A stretch of 64,000 nt of DNA from Oscheius dolichura (taxonomy: Eukaryota; Nematoda; Chromadorea; Rhabditida; Rhabditidae). The notes under the pieces are model-generated. The model had not been told where the DNA came from and searched no databases. It saw only the letters and a program-made list of their open reading frames with translations. The translations under genes and the position numbers were made by a program. The stretch lies in assembly GCA_932521035.1 (NCBI GenBank), contig OW051496.1, positions 3,782,001 to 3,846,000 on the forward strand, given 5' to 3'. Position 1 is the stretch's first letter. Every line of letters begins with the position of its first letter. Positions 12,836 through 24,708 of the stretch are shown piece by piece.

Positions 12836-14211
12836 CTACATCGCTTTCTTCTTACAAACAAAAGCCCGTAGTCCCATCTCGCAGTTGATGTCGTTCCATT
12901 GGTATTGGTAGCCGACTTTCTGGCTCCACGGATCAGCGAACATCTGAATGGATAGTCTTTTCTCTTCCTCCACGCTTTCTATCCCACCTGGATACAATTT
13001 TCCGTCCCTCCAATATTGTCCGGGAGTCCTCGTCCAAAATTAGTGTACCTCTCTTCCGAGCCGTCTACCGTAATCCACCCTGCACTGGCATTTACTCGAT
13101 AGATTCCTAGCCAAATTTGACGGAGCTCATCTTGACGGATTCCTGTTTCGGCCAGACCTTTAAATATGATTAATTTCATTAACAAACCCGTGAAAATGTC
13201 TCCTAACCTCCGACGAAGTCATTCTCCAAGTCATCGTGGACCACGGCCAAGTGTCCTCCGTTCTGCACGCAGACCTCTTCCGCCCCGTGGAAATCTTTAT
13301 TGAAGAATGTCTTGTAGCAGGCACTGCTCTCGGCCAAATACGTCCACCCGGTGGAACAGCTCGGTCTGGCGGTACAATTGGAAGAAAATTGGGGAATAGC
13401 ACTGCAGATGTACGGCTGAAGGTTGCCGGAATTCATCCAGGTCCTGAAACGATCTATTTTCTCAAAGGAGTATTGTAGTTTCCTACGTTGTCCAGTCGAC
13501 TTCGTCGTATTCCAGCATGGCGTAGGTTGAATTCTGGTAGAAATCTAAAAATCCAGCTCGAATAACGGAAAGACAGTCGCTGACATTCGCCGTCGAACCG
13601 CCGATAGGTGGCGTTGTTTCCGTCGATCCACGTCCATCCCTCGAATTTTCCCTGGTTCGGGGCAGGAGCACTGCGATGTAGTCCAATCCAAGGGAAACGG
13701 TCCTCATTGAAATCGGCATAAATATCTAGAAAGTGTCCTCTTTTTCTGGGATCACTAGTTTCCGTACTGGCAATGTATTCATCTTCCTCTTTGTTGGAAA
13801 TAGAGACGAGGTTTCCTCCAGTCTTCTGACATTCGGCTTGTGCTCCATCCCATGAGAAATATTTACCCTGGACAAAGAGGAAACACCTGAAATACTCTAA
13901 TCTAGTTGAATTACAAGATACGGAAATATAGAATATATCAAGGCAATCTGTTGCATTGAACATGAACAGTAGAATTACCTTTGGGAAAAAAAATGGGAAA
14001 ATGGAAGGAAGCTTTCCAAAAATTGAAATTATATCGGCCAGAGGAAATGTTGGGACGTTTACTGAAAAGACCCCCTTATCCTTTTTGAAGAAGGACTGAA
14101 ATCTTTTCTCCCCTTCACTCACTTGTTGGTCCCGCCGTAATAGACGTAATCTGGCGGGCACTGGCTGGCGGCCAGAGCAGCGAGGAGATGAATCACCAGC
14201 AGACGGAGCAT
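12836..14211 (-). CDS. Secreted double C-type lectin-like protein, apparently frameshifted
   Basis: Read from 14211 down, the protein starts with a signal peptide (MLRLLVIHLLAALAASQC) and CPPDYVYYGGTNK. The first lectin domain follows from 13886 (CFLFVQGKYFSWDGAQAEC, then WIGLH and WTWIDG). After an intron near 13490, a second domain has CSTGWTYLAESSACYKTF, GGHLAVVHDD, IWLGIYRV and WITVDGS. It ends QWNDINCEMGLRAFVC and stops at 12836. Between the WIDG motif and DCLSVIRAG the reading frame changes by one base near 13585-13592 with no plausible intron. This is either a real frameshift (decaying gene) or a sequence error. The classical EPN/QPD and WND calcium motifs are not clearly present, so sugar binding is unsure. 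Confidence 0.75.
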
Positions 14212-14483
14212 CGTCACTGAACTGTGCCCTACCCGGTCTCCCTATCTCCTCTTATACTCCCCCCTTTATCTTTCGATGAACTCATCGCTTATCCCCCAAA
14301 AGTCACCATGACACCAGACTAGATGCTTATGATCAAAGGGGCCAGAAGAGGCAACATCTCGGGCTGTCGACTTTATTGACTAATAAAATCTCTGATAAAA
14401 GGGGGATAATATGAGCAGAATCACCGGTCTTGGAATGATATCACGGGGCTGGAAGGGGGCAGGGAGGGGAGGACAGAGACGAG

Positions 14484-17304
14484 TCAGACCACTACACTGT
14501 GCAGGTAGATGGGCTTGCAGGCGTAGAGGAACCCGGTGGCACAGCCATGCTCATCTCGGCCTGAGACCTGAAACCAGGAGATCTTTTAGTTGGAGAAGAG
14601 GCCCGAGGGGGTTTTTTTCATTTCATTTGTGTCTTTTTGTGAGATAACCATCCCGAGCCCAATCCAATTATCCACACAATTCTCTTTTTCAGGCCTTCCG
14701 TTGAAGTCAACTTATTCCGGCAACAACTTTGCTTATGTTATAAGTTTCCGGTAAAACATTTTGAATGCCCCACTTCAGAAAACACCGTAGTTCACCTACC
14801 TTATAGTAGCATCTACAGTTTCCATCGGCTGACATTCCCGGGTAGAGCATTTTACAGTTGTTGTTGTGTTCAGGAGAGGCTGCTCCATCCTCGAACGGGT
14901 TCATCACACGGCAGTTGTATGTGGGACCTGAACAAATTCTTGAAATGTTCTATTAGTATTTCTATTTCACTGGAAATGTCAATTGGTAGATTTCGTATTA
15001 TCCACACCTCTGTATCTAGTTGCCCCGTGATGAATAACGACAGGTTTAGGTGCCGGATGGAGGAGAGTTCGTTCCCGTTGAAGAGCTCTCAAAATTATCG
15101 GGACCGACGTCGTTGTTGTCGGCCTGAACGTCCTACAAACCACTAAAAGGGGGAAATGAGCCTACTGGACAGGGGCAGTCGTCTCAAAGCGTCCTCTACT
15201 CCTGAACCGCTCCCGATTTCCAAAATTACGGAAGAAGCTGAAATATCATAGAGTTCCGATCTATCAACAAGAAATCAACCAAAAAGTTATAAGGAGACCC
15301 CGAAACATTTCCCCAATTCTTCCTTACTCGGTGACAGTGCCCAACGGTCTCCTGGTAAATGTGATGAACGTATTCCTAGAAGGAGGAACGGCGGTAGTGG
15401 AAACGATGGGAGGAGTAGTCGTTGTAGCATCCTCGAATTCAATCCGTCCACCTTTTCTCCAAATTGGTCCACGGCCAGTCTTGAACACGGGAGGTGGTTG
15501 TTGTACACTGAAAATGAGAAAGATTTCCGGTTGGATTCTCTTATTTTGTAGAAATGATAATTTTGGCGATAAATTATTTTATGTATTAGGTGGAGTACTA
15601 ATTTATACCGGTTATCGTTTATGTATTGGATGCGCACAACAGCAATACTGAATCAGTAAATGCAAGGATTGACGGGTAATTCTCATTCGCCTTTAGTTTT
15701 TTTAATGTATTGGCTAGAGTATTTGTTTTCAGCCATTGGATTGATTCGAGAATCCGATGGCTCGAAAAAATTATTGTAGTCAATTTTTCGAATAGGAAAG
15801 ACTTGCAGTTTTATGAAAAGCCACAGGTTCTGTAAGTCACTGCGCCAATTTATACGATAGGACCGTTTTTATATAGAAAATATGGTCTAGGCTGTTTCTT
15901 TCTTCAAAACTTCTATTTTTACTCTCTACTAGATGAAACTATAATGCACTACACTTCCGTTTGTTTCATGGTGGCTATAGAATTGGCTAAAGCTCCTAGG
16001 AATAATTCATATGGAGTTAGCCAGTGCGAAAATTTGATATGAAACACCATAAATAAGCCAAAAAACTTACACTTTCTCCCTCTGGAAGAATCTCTGCCTA
16101 GTTGTCGTCCTCATCGTCGTCGTCGTCGCTTCCGTTGTCGTTGTAGAGGGAGTGGTTGTTGTTCTCTGGGTAGTACTCTTTGTCTAGAATATTTCTTCCA
16201 TTCTTTCCGTCTCCAAATCCGACTAACCGTAGTAGATATGGGAGTAGTGGTTGTAGGACGAGGAGTTGTCGTCGGAAGGCCTTTTGTGGTCACAAATACA
16301 GGAGAAACGGGCGTCGACGGAGTGGCGAAGAAGTCCAACGGGCCGCGGGTATTGGCCACGGTACTCCAGGTTGGCATTCGTCGTGTTACAATCGGCAGCT
16401 AAAATGGAATTATCAAACTTTTTCTCTGTGAGTCTTGCTCAATGACGGTAAATCACACTCATGTTGGAGCAGCTCCCTCCAGTCTATATTTTCGATCATT
16501 TCCCAGAGGGAACACTCAACTATTTGTTGAAAATCCACTGTTTCCCTTGGTACTTATAATGAGCCAAATAGATTGACATCTCAATTTATCCTCCAAAACC
16601 GAAAAACGGATAGAAAGTCGCGATAATTGGGAACTCCATCACCCCCTTTTATAAAGTTTTCCCAATATCGAAATTGTTAGTAGAATACAATAAAACGGAT
16701 ATCGATCAAGCGCACGAATCGCTGATACAGTTCTATGTAATGTAGATATTGCCTCATTGAAACAGGGGGAATTGAATTGAATTGATGTGAACAAATCATT
16801 TGGTAAAAGTTATGTTTCAAAGAACATTTATAATACAGCCTAGCCATCGCTATGTCATTGGACTGTGTCAGTTTATCGTCAGCCCAGTAATGCCCACCTT
16901 TGTGACTCCTCTGTCCTGTCCCAGCTTGTAGAGGTGGAAATTGGGCAGCTGTCCCAGATTCTGATCGTAGATGTCGTTCACATCCGCCGTCTTCAGAAGA
17001 TCGTCGTTGAAATCATAGTCAAACGAATTCGGATTCGTAAAAATCGTCTCGTCTATTACGGGTGCTAAAATAATATTTACTTGTACAATTTTTAATTTTC
17101 AATCTTCTACCAAACTTATAAATTAACCTCGAAACATTTTGACTACTATTTTTCTTCAAAACTTAAAGTCTTTATAAAGAGGAAAGCGCTTCTATTCCAC
17201 AGTAAGAACAGGGAAAACTCACGTCCTCTCCATTTGAATTCTTTGATTTTGCTCGGGTCGATTATGACGGCGGACGCTGTCGATATAAAGAGTAGGAGAA
17301 GCAT
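14484..17304 (-). CDS. Secreted Thr/Pro-rich mucin-like protein with Cys-containing C-terminus
   Basis: The start at 17304 encodes a signal peptide (MLLLLFISTASA). A conserved-looking exon at about 16900-17060 follows (NSFDYDFNDDLLKTADVND), then exons rich in Thr and Pro with runs such as TTTPRPTTTTP and TTTTPSTTTTEATTTT at about 16090-16390. More Thr-rich exons lie at 15330-15510 and 15000-15140. Two Cys-bearing exons close the protein: about 14800-14930 (NNNCKMLYPGMS, then GNCRCYYK) and 14484-14565 (HGCATGFLYACKP). Runs of Thr are expected sites for O-glycosylation, so this is probably a surface-coat or cuticle-associated mucin. Family not recognised; exon joins were checked for phase at several points but the whole chain is approximate. 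Confidence 0.6.
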
Positions 17305-18673
17305 CTAACCGATAATAATTAGAAAGAGAAAGAAGTAGATATTTTCTACGCGAGGTAGAACATAAAAAGAACAGAGAAAAGTAGACAGAAAAAGAAGGAA
17401 GTGACCACCAATTCAGAAGTACAAGAGGGCTTGCCCTCTCCCTCCCCAAGAAGCAGGTTTTTTTCTCTTTTTAAATTCTGACTGTACAACGCTTCTCTCA
17501 ACTTCCAATAACAACATGCAACATTTATGGCAAAATTGAATCGTAAACCAGGAGGAAGGGGTCATTTGGCGGGAAAAATGGCAGTAAAACCATAAAAGAG
17601 AGGGCAAAATTGCGGAAAACAAGAGAGTACGGTATTCTCTTGAAGTTAAAGGTTTTCCGACCACTTTTTGAGGTTTTGGAGAGGTAGAAATATGTGGAAA
17701 AGAGGGAAATTCTCGTAATCCCGATTTAGAGCGAATTTCTCTTCTGCCATCTACGGCGGGAACGGAGCAATGGCCGCCGGTGAACCGCGTTCATTCTCCG
17801 CCTTATCCGAATCAAGATGACCCCGGCCGAGAGTGTAAGAAGAGACTCTTTTTACCGAACAGAGTTCTCCCAATCGGCCAGGGGTCAGTGTGGTAAACGA
17901 CCAAAAGAGAAAAAAAATGGTATGTATGGCCATAAATGGCGCCGACCTTCAGACACTTGGCAGATTGATAGTGGTCAGGAGGGGCGAGGGAATGCCATCG
18001 CTCTACTGGTGACAGGTGAAAAAGGAAAAGATAGGTCACGCAGGTAGGGAGAAATGGCAAAAAAAGGGATACGGGAAATAGACGCAGGGCAATAAAATTA
18101 TTATCTAAAATGATTGACTCGAAATATTTATATACGCTATAACGTCTAAAAATACCAGCTGAAACTCAGGTTACTTCCAAAAATTATGTCTCTCTATCGA
18201 AAATTTAGATTTATTGGCTAAAACTGAATTTTCTTGTGAATGCTATGATTCAACACAGTAAGGGATGGAGCGATAATTGAAGGCTCGACGAAACACAACC
18301 CCTCGCTAACTAAACGAGGAGAGGAAGTGATTAACAGCGGAGGAGTTTCTCTTCCTCTATATTACATATGAGGTGGTCGACCTTGATAGCTAACGAGATC
18401 GAAGGAGAGGCGACAAAAAACTTTCACTCTACGGGTAATAACCGCAACCGTAGCTGGCTAATTATACGGGTTCGTCAAGATGTTTCTACCCCCTCATATA
18501 TCATAGCCATTTTTTCTTTTTTTCCGAATAGATTGGCGTCACTTATCCTCCCTCTTTTCCCTTATCTAATTTCCCCCAAACATGAAGAAATTTCGAAAAA
18601 TAACAGCCTAATCTTCGTATTTCCCGATAACTCTTATCAGCCCCTTTCCCCTTTGACTGCTCTCTTCCCTGTT
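17305..18673. other. Intergenic, no gene recognised
   Basis: Spacer between the mucin-like gene (minus strand) and a C-type lectin (plus strand), so it should hold the two divergent promoters. No repeat or RNA gene was recognised. Confidence 0.5.
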
Positions 18674-19765
18674 ATGTTCCTTCTTCATCTATTTTTCCTC
18701 TCTACAGCTTATTCACTATGTCCTCCGAATTATGTTATAAATGGAGCAGGGACAAAGTAATCACTTGCTATTGTATTCTAAAGAAAATAGAAGGGTTTAG
18801 ATGTTTTTTGAGTGTGAATGACGGGGTGGCTAGCTACTTGGAGGCGCAGAGGAACTGCTCCGCTAGGGGAGGCAACCTGGCTGTTATTGAGAACGCCTTC
18901 GACAATAGCTTTGCACACAGTAGGTTACATTATTCCTAGTTACCCGTTTCTTGTCATTACCAAAGAAGTAATTCACATAGCTTTATAATTCTACCCAGAT
19001 ACATAAAAAAGTGAACAAATTGAATTTCTGCCCACGGCTAAAGACCAGTAAGCCTTTGTTATGGGGCCTATTAGGCAAAAATGAAATTTCATGAGTAGCC
19101 CTGAATCAAAACATTTACAGATATAGGAGCAATAGCAAAATCTCGAGAAACAGTGGCTTTTCCCTTGAAATGCGGCCGACGGATCGAACTGAAAGCTCTC
19201 CCTCCTCAAAGATTTTGTATTAGAATGATTTTTACGCTCATTTGATGGAACTGGGGCTTGATAGAGGCTGTAGAAAATCAGGAAAATTAGTTGAACTAGT
19301 ATCTGATAAGGTGTGAGATGTATAATATGGTGAAAGACAACCGCGCTATAAAAGACTTTCCCGAAGCATTAATTTTTTTGTATTTGCCATCTTTTCAGGT
19401 CTGACCACGGGCATCTACGCCTACTGGATGGGCCTAGCCAATATGGGGGCATTTGGCTGGACGTGGATTGACGGAAGCCCGATAAATTATAACAACTGGC
19501 AAGCAGGTAACATTTTTCCCGTTCCCTCAATTTCCGTGGGCAGAAATTCAATTTAATAATCAAGGGAAAGCAAGATAAATTCCAGGTTTCCCCACCCCGA
19601 ATGACACTTGCGGCATGTTGGATCCCATGTCTGGCGGATGGTAGTGAGTAGAAGGCTATAAAGAGAGAGAAAAGAGGATATTTCAGTTCCGAGCCTTGTG
19701 TGGATCTCTACGGACCGTATATTTGCAGCGCTCCATTGATAAGTCAAATGTGCCCGGGATTCTAA
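18674..19765 (+). CDS. Secreted C-type lectin-like protein
   Basis: Signal peptide MFLLHLFFLSTAYS, then CPPNYVINGAGTK, the same lead-in as the lectin gene at 14211. The lectin domain is built from exons near 18805-18920 (CFLSVNDGVASYLEAQRNC, GGNLAVIENAFDN), 19400-19507 (YWMGLANMGAFGWTWIDGS, NYNNWQ), 19586-19640 (NDTCGMLDPMSGGW) and 19687-19765 (EPCVDLYGPYICSAP). About 160-170 residues, one domain. The conserved WIDGS and the Cys pair are present. No EPN or QPD motif is seen, so calcium-dependent sugar binding is uncertain. The closing intron has two candidate donors near 19646-19652; GTGAGT is preferred because it gives GGWYSEPC. Confidence 0.75.
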
Positions 19766-20301
19766 CAGCCGTCTGGGATAGCGTTTATTACAAATTAATA
19801 AATAATGTATCAGTTAGGGTAGATATAGTTCGCGAGGAACACTCTCGTATTATTGAGTTCTTAGCCTCAGAAAAAAGACGGATTTCCTTGCGGATACCCA
19901 ATTTATTTCATGTTTTTTATAGACTATGACTCATCGGAGAAAGAGGAGTCAGCTGCTCGCCCGTGTTCAGGCGAGAGAGGTCGCCTCATGTCATTTCCCA
20001 CTTCCCATTTCCTCATTCTTTTCTGTTTAGCTCTGCTTTTATATGATATTATAGTCAAATGCGCTTCTTTTTACAATATTATTACGGCTTACAATAAAAT
20101 ATGAACCTTTTTCTGTATCGGTCCGCCTAGAAAATCTCAAAAACTCTACCAAAAGACAATCGAGAAGGTATTGCGTAAGTCAAAACGGCAACCTTTGTTG
20201 AGGGAATGAAAATGCGAATGAAAAAGGCCAAATCAACCCCTTTTAGAGTAAAATTTAGCAACTTTCCTATCTCTAGCTCTTCTTTAGAATCTCCCCGAAA
20301 C

Positions 20302-20941
20302 ATGGTGTGGTATCTCTCGCTGCTCCTACTGCTTCCCCTGGCCTTCTCGCTCAACTGCCCCATCGGCTATAGTTCGTGTGGCCCGACCAAGTGTTTCATG
20401 GCTGTCCATCAAAACAAGACCTGGGCCTTGGCACAGAGACACTGCTCCGAGAGTGGCGGGACCCTGGCCGTCGTCACAAGTGTCATGCAAAATGACTGTG
20501 TCAATGGTGGGATTTGGAGGGGGAGATTGGACAAAGTTTAGGGCTGGCTGCTGGATATCATCGGTCATTTTGGATTGGGCTGGTACAACTCGGAGACGGC
20601 GGATGGCAATGGATTGATGGGTCGGAAATGAGCTACAACAAATGGAAAGATGGTAAGAAAGCCTTGACGATTGCTCCATTGACATGAAATACATGACGGG
20701 AACTAATAAGAGAACTCCGAAACCACAAAAAATTATAGAAATTCCAAATTTTTCAGATGAGAAAGAGAAAGACTACGCCTACGCTGCCTTCTCACCAACG
20801 ACCGGAAATTGGAAGTGAGGCGTTTTTGTTTTTTTATGGTAGAAATGAAACATTTATAGAGCCGAAAAGTCCGGCGTTGTCTTCCCCCGATATTTCATAT
20901 GCTCCGCCGTTCCGGCTCGTTGTGATAACTATGAGGAATAG
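20302..20941 (+). CDS. Secreted C-type lectin-like protein
   Basis: Signal peptide MVWYLSLLLLLPLAFS, then LNCPIGYSSCGPTKCF. Five exons give one lectin domain: WALAQRHCSESGGTLAVV, a 35-nt intron at 20511-20545, then SFWIGLVQLGDGGWQWIDGS and MSYNKWKDD. YAYAAFSPTTGNWKAEKSG and FICSAVPARCDNYEE close it at 20941. All joins hold in phase. The domain lacks the usual Cys before the final WND region (position taken by YAYAAF), so one of the two conserved disulphides may be missing. It is probably a diverged paralogue of the lectin at 18674, in the same orientation. Confidence 0.75.
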
Positions 20942-22607
20942 ATGCTGCTTGGACGAGTGATAAAACGTTTCCATTGTTGTTTTTCGATGAAATGCTACAT
21001 AAAGAATTCTATCAACACTAAACTCTATTTTAAAAATAGAAAGTGCCCGTGCTAGAATATTGCACCATCTGTACCGGACGCTATCTGTTCCAAAATAGTG
21101 AGAACGGGCTGCATCAACTAAAAACTGAAGGAGGTTCTTCTATTGGGGAATAGGAACAAAACATACAAATTTTTATCTCTTCGCGCTTCCAGAGAAGGGC
21201 AGAACCGGCTATTAGATAATCCGCGTGAAACATAGGAGATTGTGGGATGAATCAGGGGTGCTTGTTTTAGAAAATTAGGGAATTTGAAGTAACCACCAAG
21301 GAGTGCAGCTGAACGGAACTTATACCAGTCCAATAAAACATAAAAGGTTTCAAGACACCTTCATAAATTGAAATTAGAGATCGGTCTATCATCAGTACTA
21401 TTTATCCTCTACGTAAATTTCAAAGCTTTCATTCTTCACAGAAGACAGAAATGTTTTGTTACCCATACAAAATCAGGATGAAATCTAATAAAGGCAAGAT
21501 GAAACGGGATAAAAACAAGAAATGATACGGTGGCCTTCGGCTAACTATACGTCCGGTGGCAGAAATGATTGAACGAAAGGGAGACTCGCCCTTTGTGACT
21601 GATTGGATTCCAGGCAATCCGGCTGGTTTTTTAAACTGAAGACGACTGTCAAATGGTTTATTTTACGACCAGAAGAAAGCGAAATAGTGTAAGGAGGTAT
21701 AATTTATAGGCTATAGAGAACCGACAAGGAAGGGAGAAACCTGCCGCGCCCCTTTACTTTCACGGAGGGACGGGTTCAAGGTTAGGAGACGGTGGATCTG
21801 ACACTGCATGTATATCAAAATGTTAGGTTAAAGGAAAGTTTAAACCGTGTGGGGAAAGCTTAAAAGATTTCAATCTCTAGGCTAATGAGACCCAGATCAA
21901 TGAGGATTTAGCCAAGATCCCATCGAAATCCCGCCGTGTAACTGGTTCAAGGGGCAAGTTTGTCTTGGCCCCGGAATAAAGAGACATTCTTTTACTTTCA
22001 TAATGATAATGAAGATTTCGAAATTTATCAGAATTTATGCTGTGCTTGGAACAATAAAAACTTCTCATTGCGAAGGAAATTCAGGCATTTCTTGATTTTT
22101 ATTCTTTGAGAGAGCAGTTATTCTAGAAGAAACGTCAATAAGGAACGAGAAGAAACAAACAAATCGCGAAAGAGAGGCTCGACCGGCTCCGAAGTGGCCA
22201 ATTACTGTCTGTAGTCGGCGGGAACTACTTCCTCCAATAAACAAGGGAAATCAAGAAGTACAGTCAAGAAATACAGAAAAGAATCAGACGAATAGCCCTT
22301 TGAAGCCTTTTATTTTATATCTGCCCAAAACAATCTGCAAAAGGTCAGTTAGAAGAGGGGGAGGGGGGCTATCAGTTGGAACCGGTGACAGCCGGGTCAT
22401 GCGACGGTTTAAAAAGGTCTCGTTGAATTCAGTTCCACTGCGGGATGGGAACATATTATACAAATCGTTTTGGAGGAGAGAACAATAGGAACAGAACAGG
22501 GGCCCTGTTTAAAGTGAATATTTGACTTGTTTTTGTCATCTGGTGGTCAGTTTCACGGTCATCTTGATACAAACTGAAAGCAAATTCACTGGAAGGGTAA
22601 GGCTCCC
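20942..22607. other. Gene-poor spacer
   Basis: No gene recognised. A short stretch at about 22281-22345 (GCCTTTTATTTTATATCTGC) nearly repeats the 3' untranslated region of the SLC6 gene at 24645-24705. It may act as the 3' end of the small cistron at 22608-22881, since both read on the minus strand with AATAAA. Confidence 0.45.
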
Positions 22608-22881
22608 CTAACAAGGGTAGGATACATGCTCCGCTTGACTTGTTTTATTTTTGTTTGACAGTCTTGTAGAGAATTTTTTGACGAGGCCAACATCGTCCAA
22701 CAGCTCATCGGCCACTTCCTTGGCCTTCATCTTGAAGTTGTCGACCATCTCTACAATTTTCTGAGCCAATCTTGAGGTAGAATCCGACACCACCTGTAAG
22801 AATCACCGTAATCCACACCGAATAATCGGGTCACAACACAGTTGTCAGGATCTTGGAGGGTCTGTGGACAACCTCGTCCAT
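22608..22881 (-). CDS. Small protein downstream of Ste20 kinase (possible operon cistron)
   Basis: From ATG 22881 one intron (about 22795-22839) joins MDEVVHRPSKILTT to VVSDSTSRLAQKIVEMVDNF and KAKEVADELLDDVGLVKKFS, giving a mostly helical protein of about 75 residues. The upstream kinase ends at 23005 and is followed by a poly(A) signal at about 22931-22936. A splice-acceptor sequence (CTTACAAG) lies at about 22888, seven bases before this ATG. That spacing is what a nematode operon with trans-splicing would show. It could instead be an alternative 3' exon set of the kinase. No family recognised. Confidence 0.45.
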
Positions 22882-23004
22882 AGCCCACTTGTAAGTAGAG
22901 GAAAAGGAACGAATACAACGATTTGGAATGTTTATTATTAGAAATTGAGCATAACGAGATGGAGGAGAATAAGAAGAAAGCGGCCGTGACCAGACAGGAG
23001 CGAG

Positions 23005-24287
23005 TCAGTCGTGCTCTTCTTCCGGCGACGCGTCATCGTCGTAGTCAAACTCCCAATTGCCGGCTGAATCCCTCTTCAATCGACCAGATGCCGGCTGAAA
23101 TCGACAGTAACCAAGGACAAGAGAAGAAACAAACCTTTCGAGCGACTTTAGGGGCGATCGGGGGAACGGTGGCCAGGTCATTTATAAGACTTTGAATCAG
23201 ATATTTCTTGTCTTTCGCCTTCTTCAGGAAATTCGATTTTAATAGTTCCGAGGCTGTTGGACGCTGCTTTGGATCTTTCTGGAAAACGGAACACATTTTC
23301 AGGAACATATAAGAGGGAGGTTTGAGAAATATAGAAAGATGCTGTACCAACCTGTAGGCAGTCGCCAATAAAACTCCGAAAAGATTTCCCATAGGCCTTA
23401 TATTGATGTTTATCCTCGGCATTTGTATCCAACGTTGGCGGGTCATTCTGCAGTGTCAGCCGAAGTACCTAAACTTCCTTTTTATACCAATCGACCCGGT
23501 AAATAACATACTTTCAAAGGTTCGAATTTAAAGTAGGGAGCGTAGCCGGTGGCCAGCTCGATGGCCAATATTCCCAGGCTCCAGATGTCGGCCTTGTAGT
23601 CGTAGCCGTCCTGCTGTTCCATGACTTCCGGGGCCATCCAACACGGGGTCCCGACGAACGTGGTCCGGACTTTTTGACGGGAACGGTCGCCGCGGGAGAC
23701 GGCCAGGAAGGAGGACACCCCGAAGTCGGCTATCTGGACGGTGCCGTCGCTGGCAAACAGAATGTTCCCGGCCTAAATGGATTACTCTGTCCGTGTGACC
23801 CCTACCTTGATATCCCGGTGGATTTGTCCGTTAGAGTGGAAATATTCGAGTCCTTTTAGGGTCTCCTTCAAGATGGTGGCGATCGTGGCCTCGTCGAGGA
23901 TACCAAATTTCGACTGCTGCTGTCCCAGGACGGTCATCTTCCTCCGCAGGATGTCCTGCATACTGCCGCTGTTCAGCAGCCTCATCACCACCCAGAGCTC
24001 GTCTCCCGCCACGAAAGACGTGTAATAATTCACGACGTTGGGGTGCTGACACTGGGACATGGCCTAGAGATTGTCGTCTGCCCGTCAAAATCGGAGGATA
24101 CCGTAATCTCGGTCCTGAGCTCGTCTATCGGGTAGCCGGACTTGTCCAAACTGATGCACTTGATGGCACACTTCTCATTCCGGGGCAGGCAGAGGGCCTC
24201 GTAGACGGCCGCCGTGGCTCCCTCTCCAATGACCGCGCCCAGCTGGTAGTCCGACTTGGAACTCGGCCAGTTCTCCTCGTTCAGCAT
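23005..24287 (-). CDS. Ste20-family kinase of OSR1/SPAK type, C-terminally short
   Basis: A serine/threonine kinase that in this family acts below WNK kinases to control ion transport and cell volume. Exons from 24287 down encode the Gly-rich loop ([12 protein letters not shown]), the catalytic Lys (CAIKCISL), HRDIKAGNIL, ADFGVSS and the activation loop [15 protein letters not shown] with its expected Thr. The end of the catalytic domain follows ([13 protein letters not shown]) and then [15 protein letters not shown], all as in OSR1/SPAK and nematode GCK-3. The frame stops soon after, at an acidic tail ([13 protein letters not shown]), and AATAAA follows at about 22933. The family's C-terminal CCT docking domain (OSR1_C) is not present in this reading, so the protein is about 390 residues rather than 500-600. 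Introns are mostly near 40 bp. Confidence 0.85.
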
Positions 24288-24708
24288 CCGAAACAAGTTT
24301 ATTAGAGAATAAGAGGGGTTGTCGCGAGATAGCAGCCGTTGAAAGCAGTGTTTATTGGTCAAACAGCCAAAAAAAGCATAAATAAACAAAGTAACCTTGT
24401 GAAATAGACGAGAGATGACTGTCCCCCGGGCAAAGCGACCAACACAATGGAAGCCAGCGCATCTGACAGGCCAAAGGACACGCTACTACCGGATAAAGCG
24501 TCTCAAAGCGAAAGCGAAGTTGGGATTAGACAAGAAGGGTAAAGACAGAAATTGGGAGAGATAACAAGAAAAAACGAAGAAAATCGCCAATTTACTCACG
24601 ATCTAGTCGAACAAAACAAGAGAAAAGACGAAGAAGTGAACAAAAGAAACAGGTGAATAGCCCTTGGAAGCCTTTTATTTTATATCTGCCCAAAAAACAT
24701 AGAAAAGA

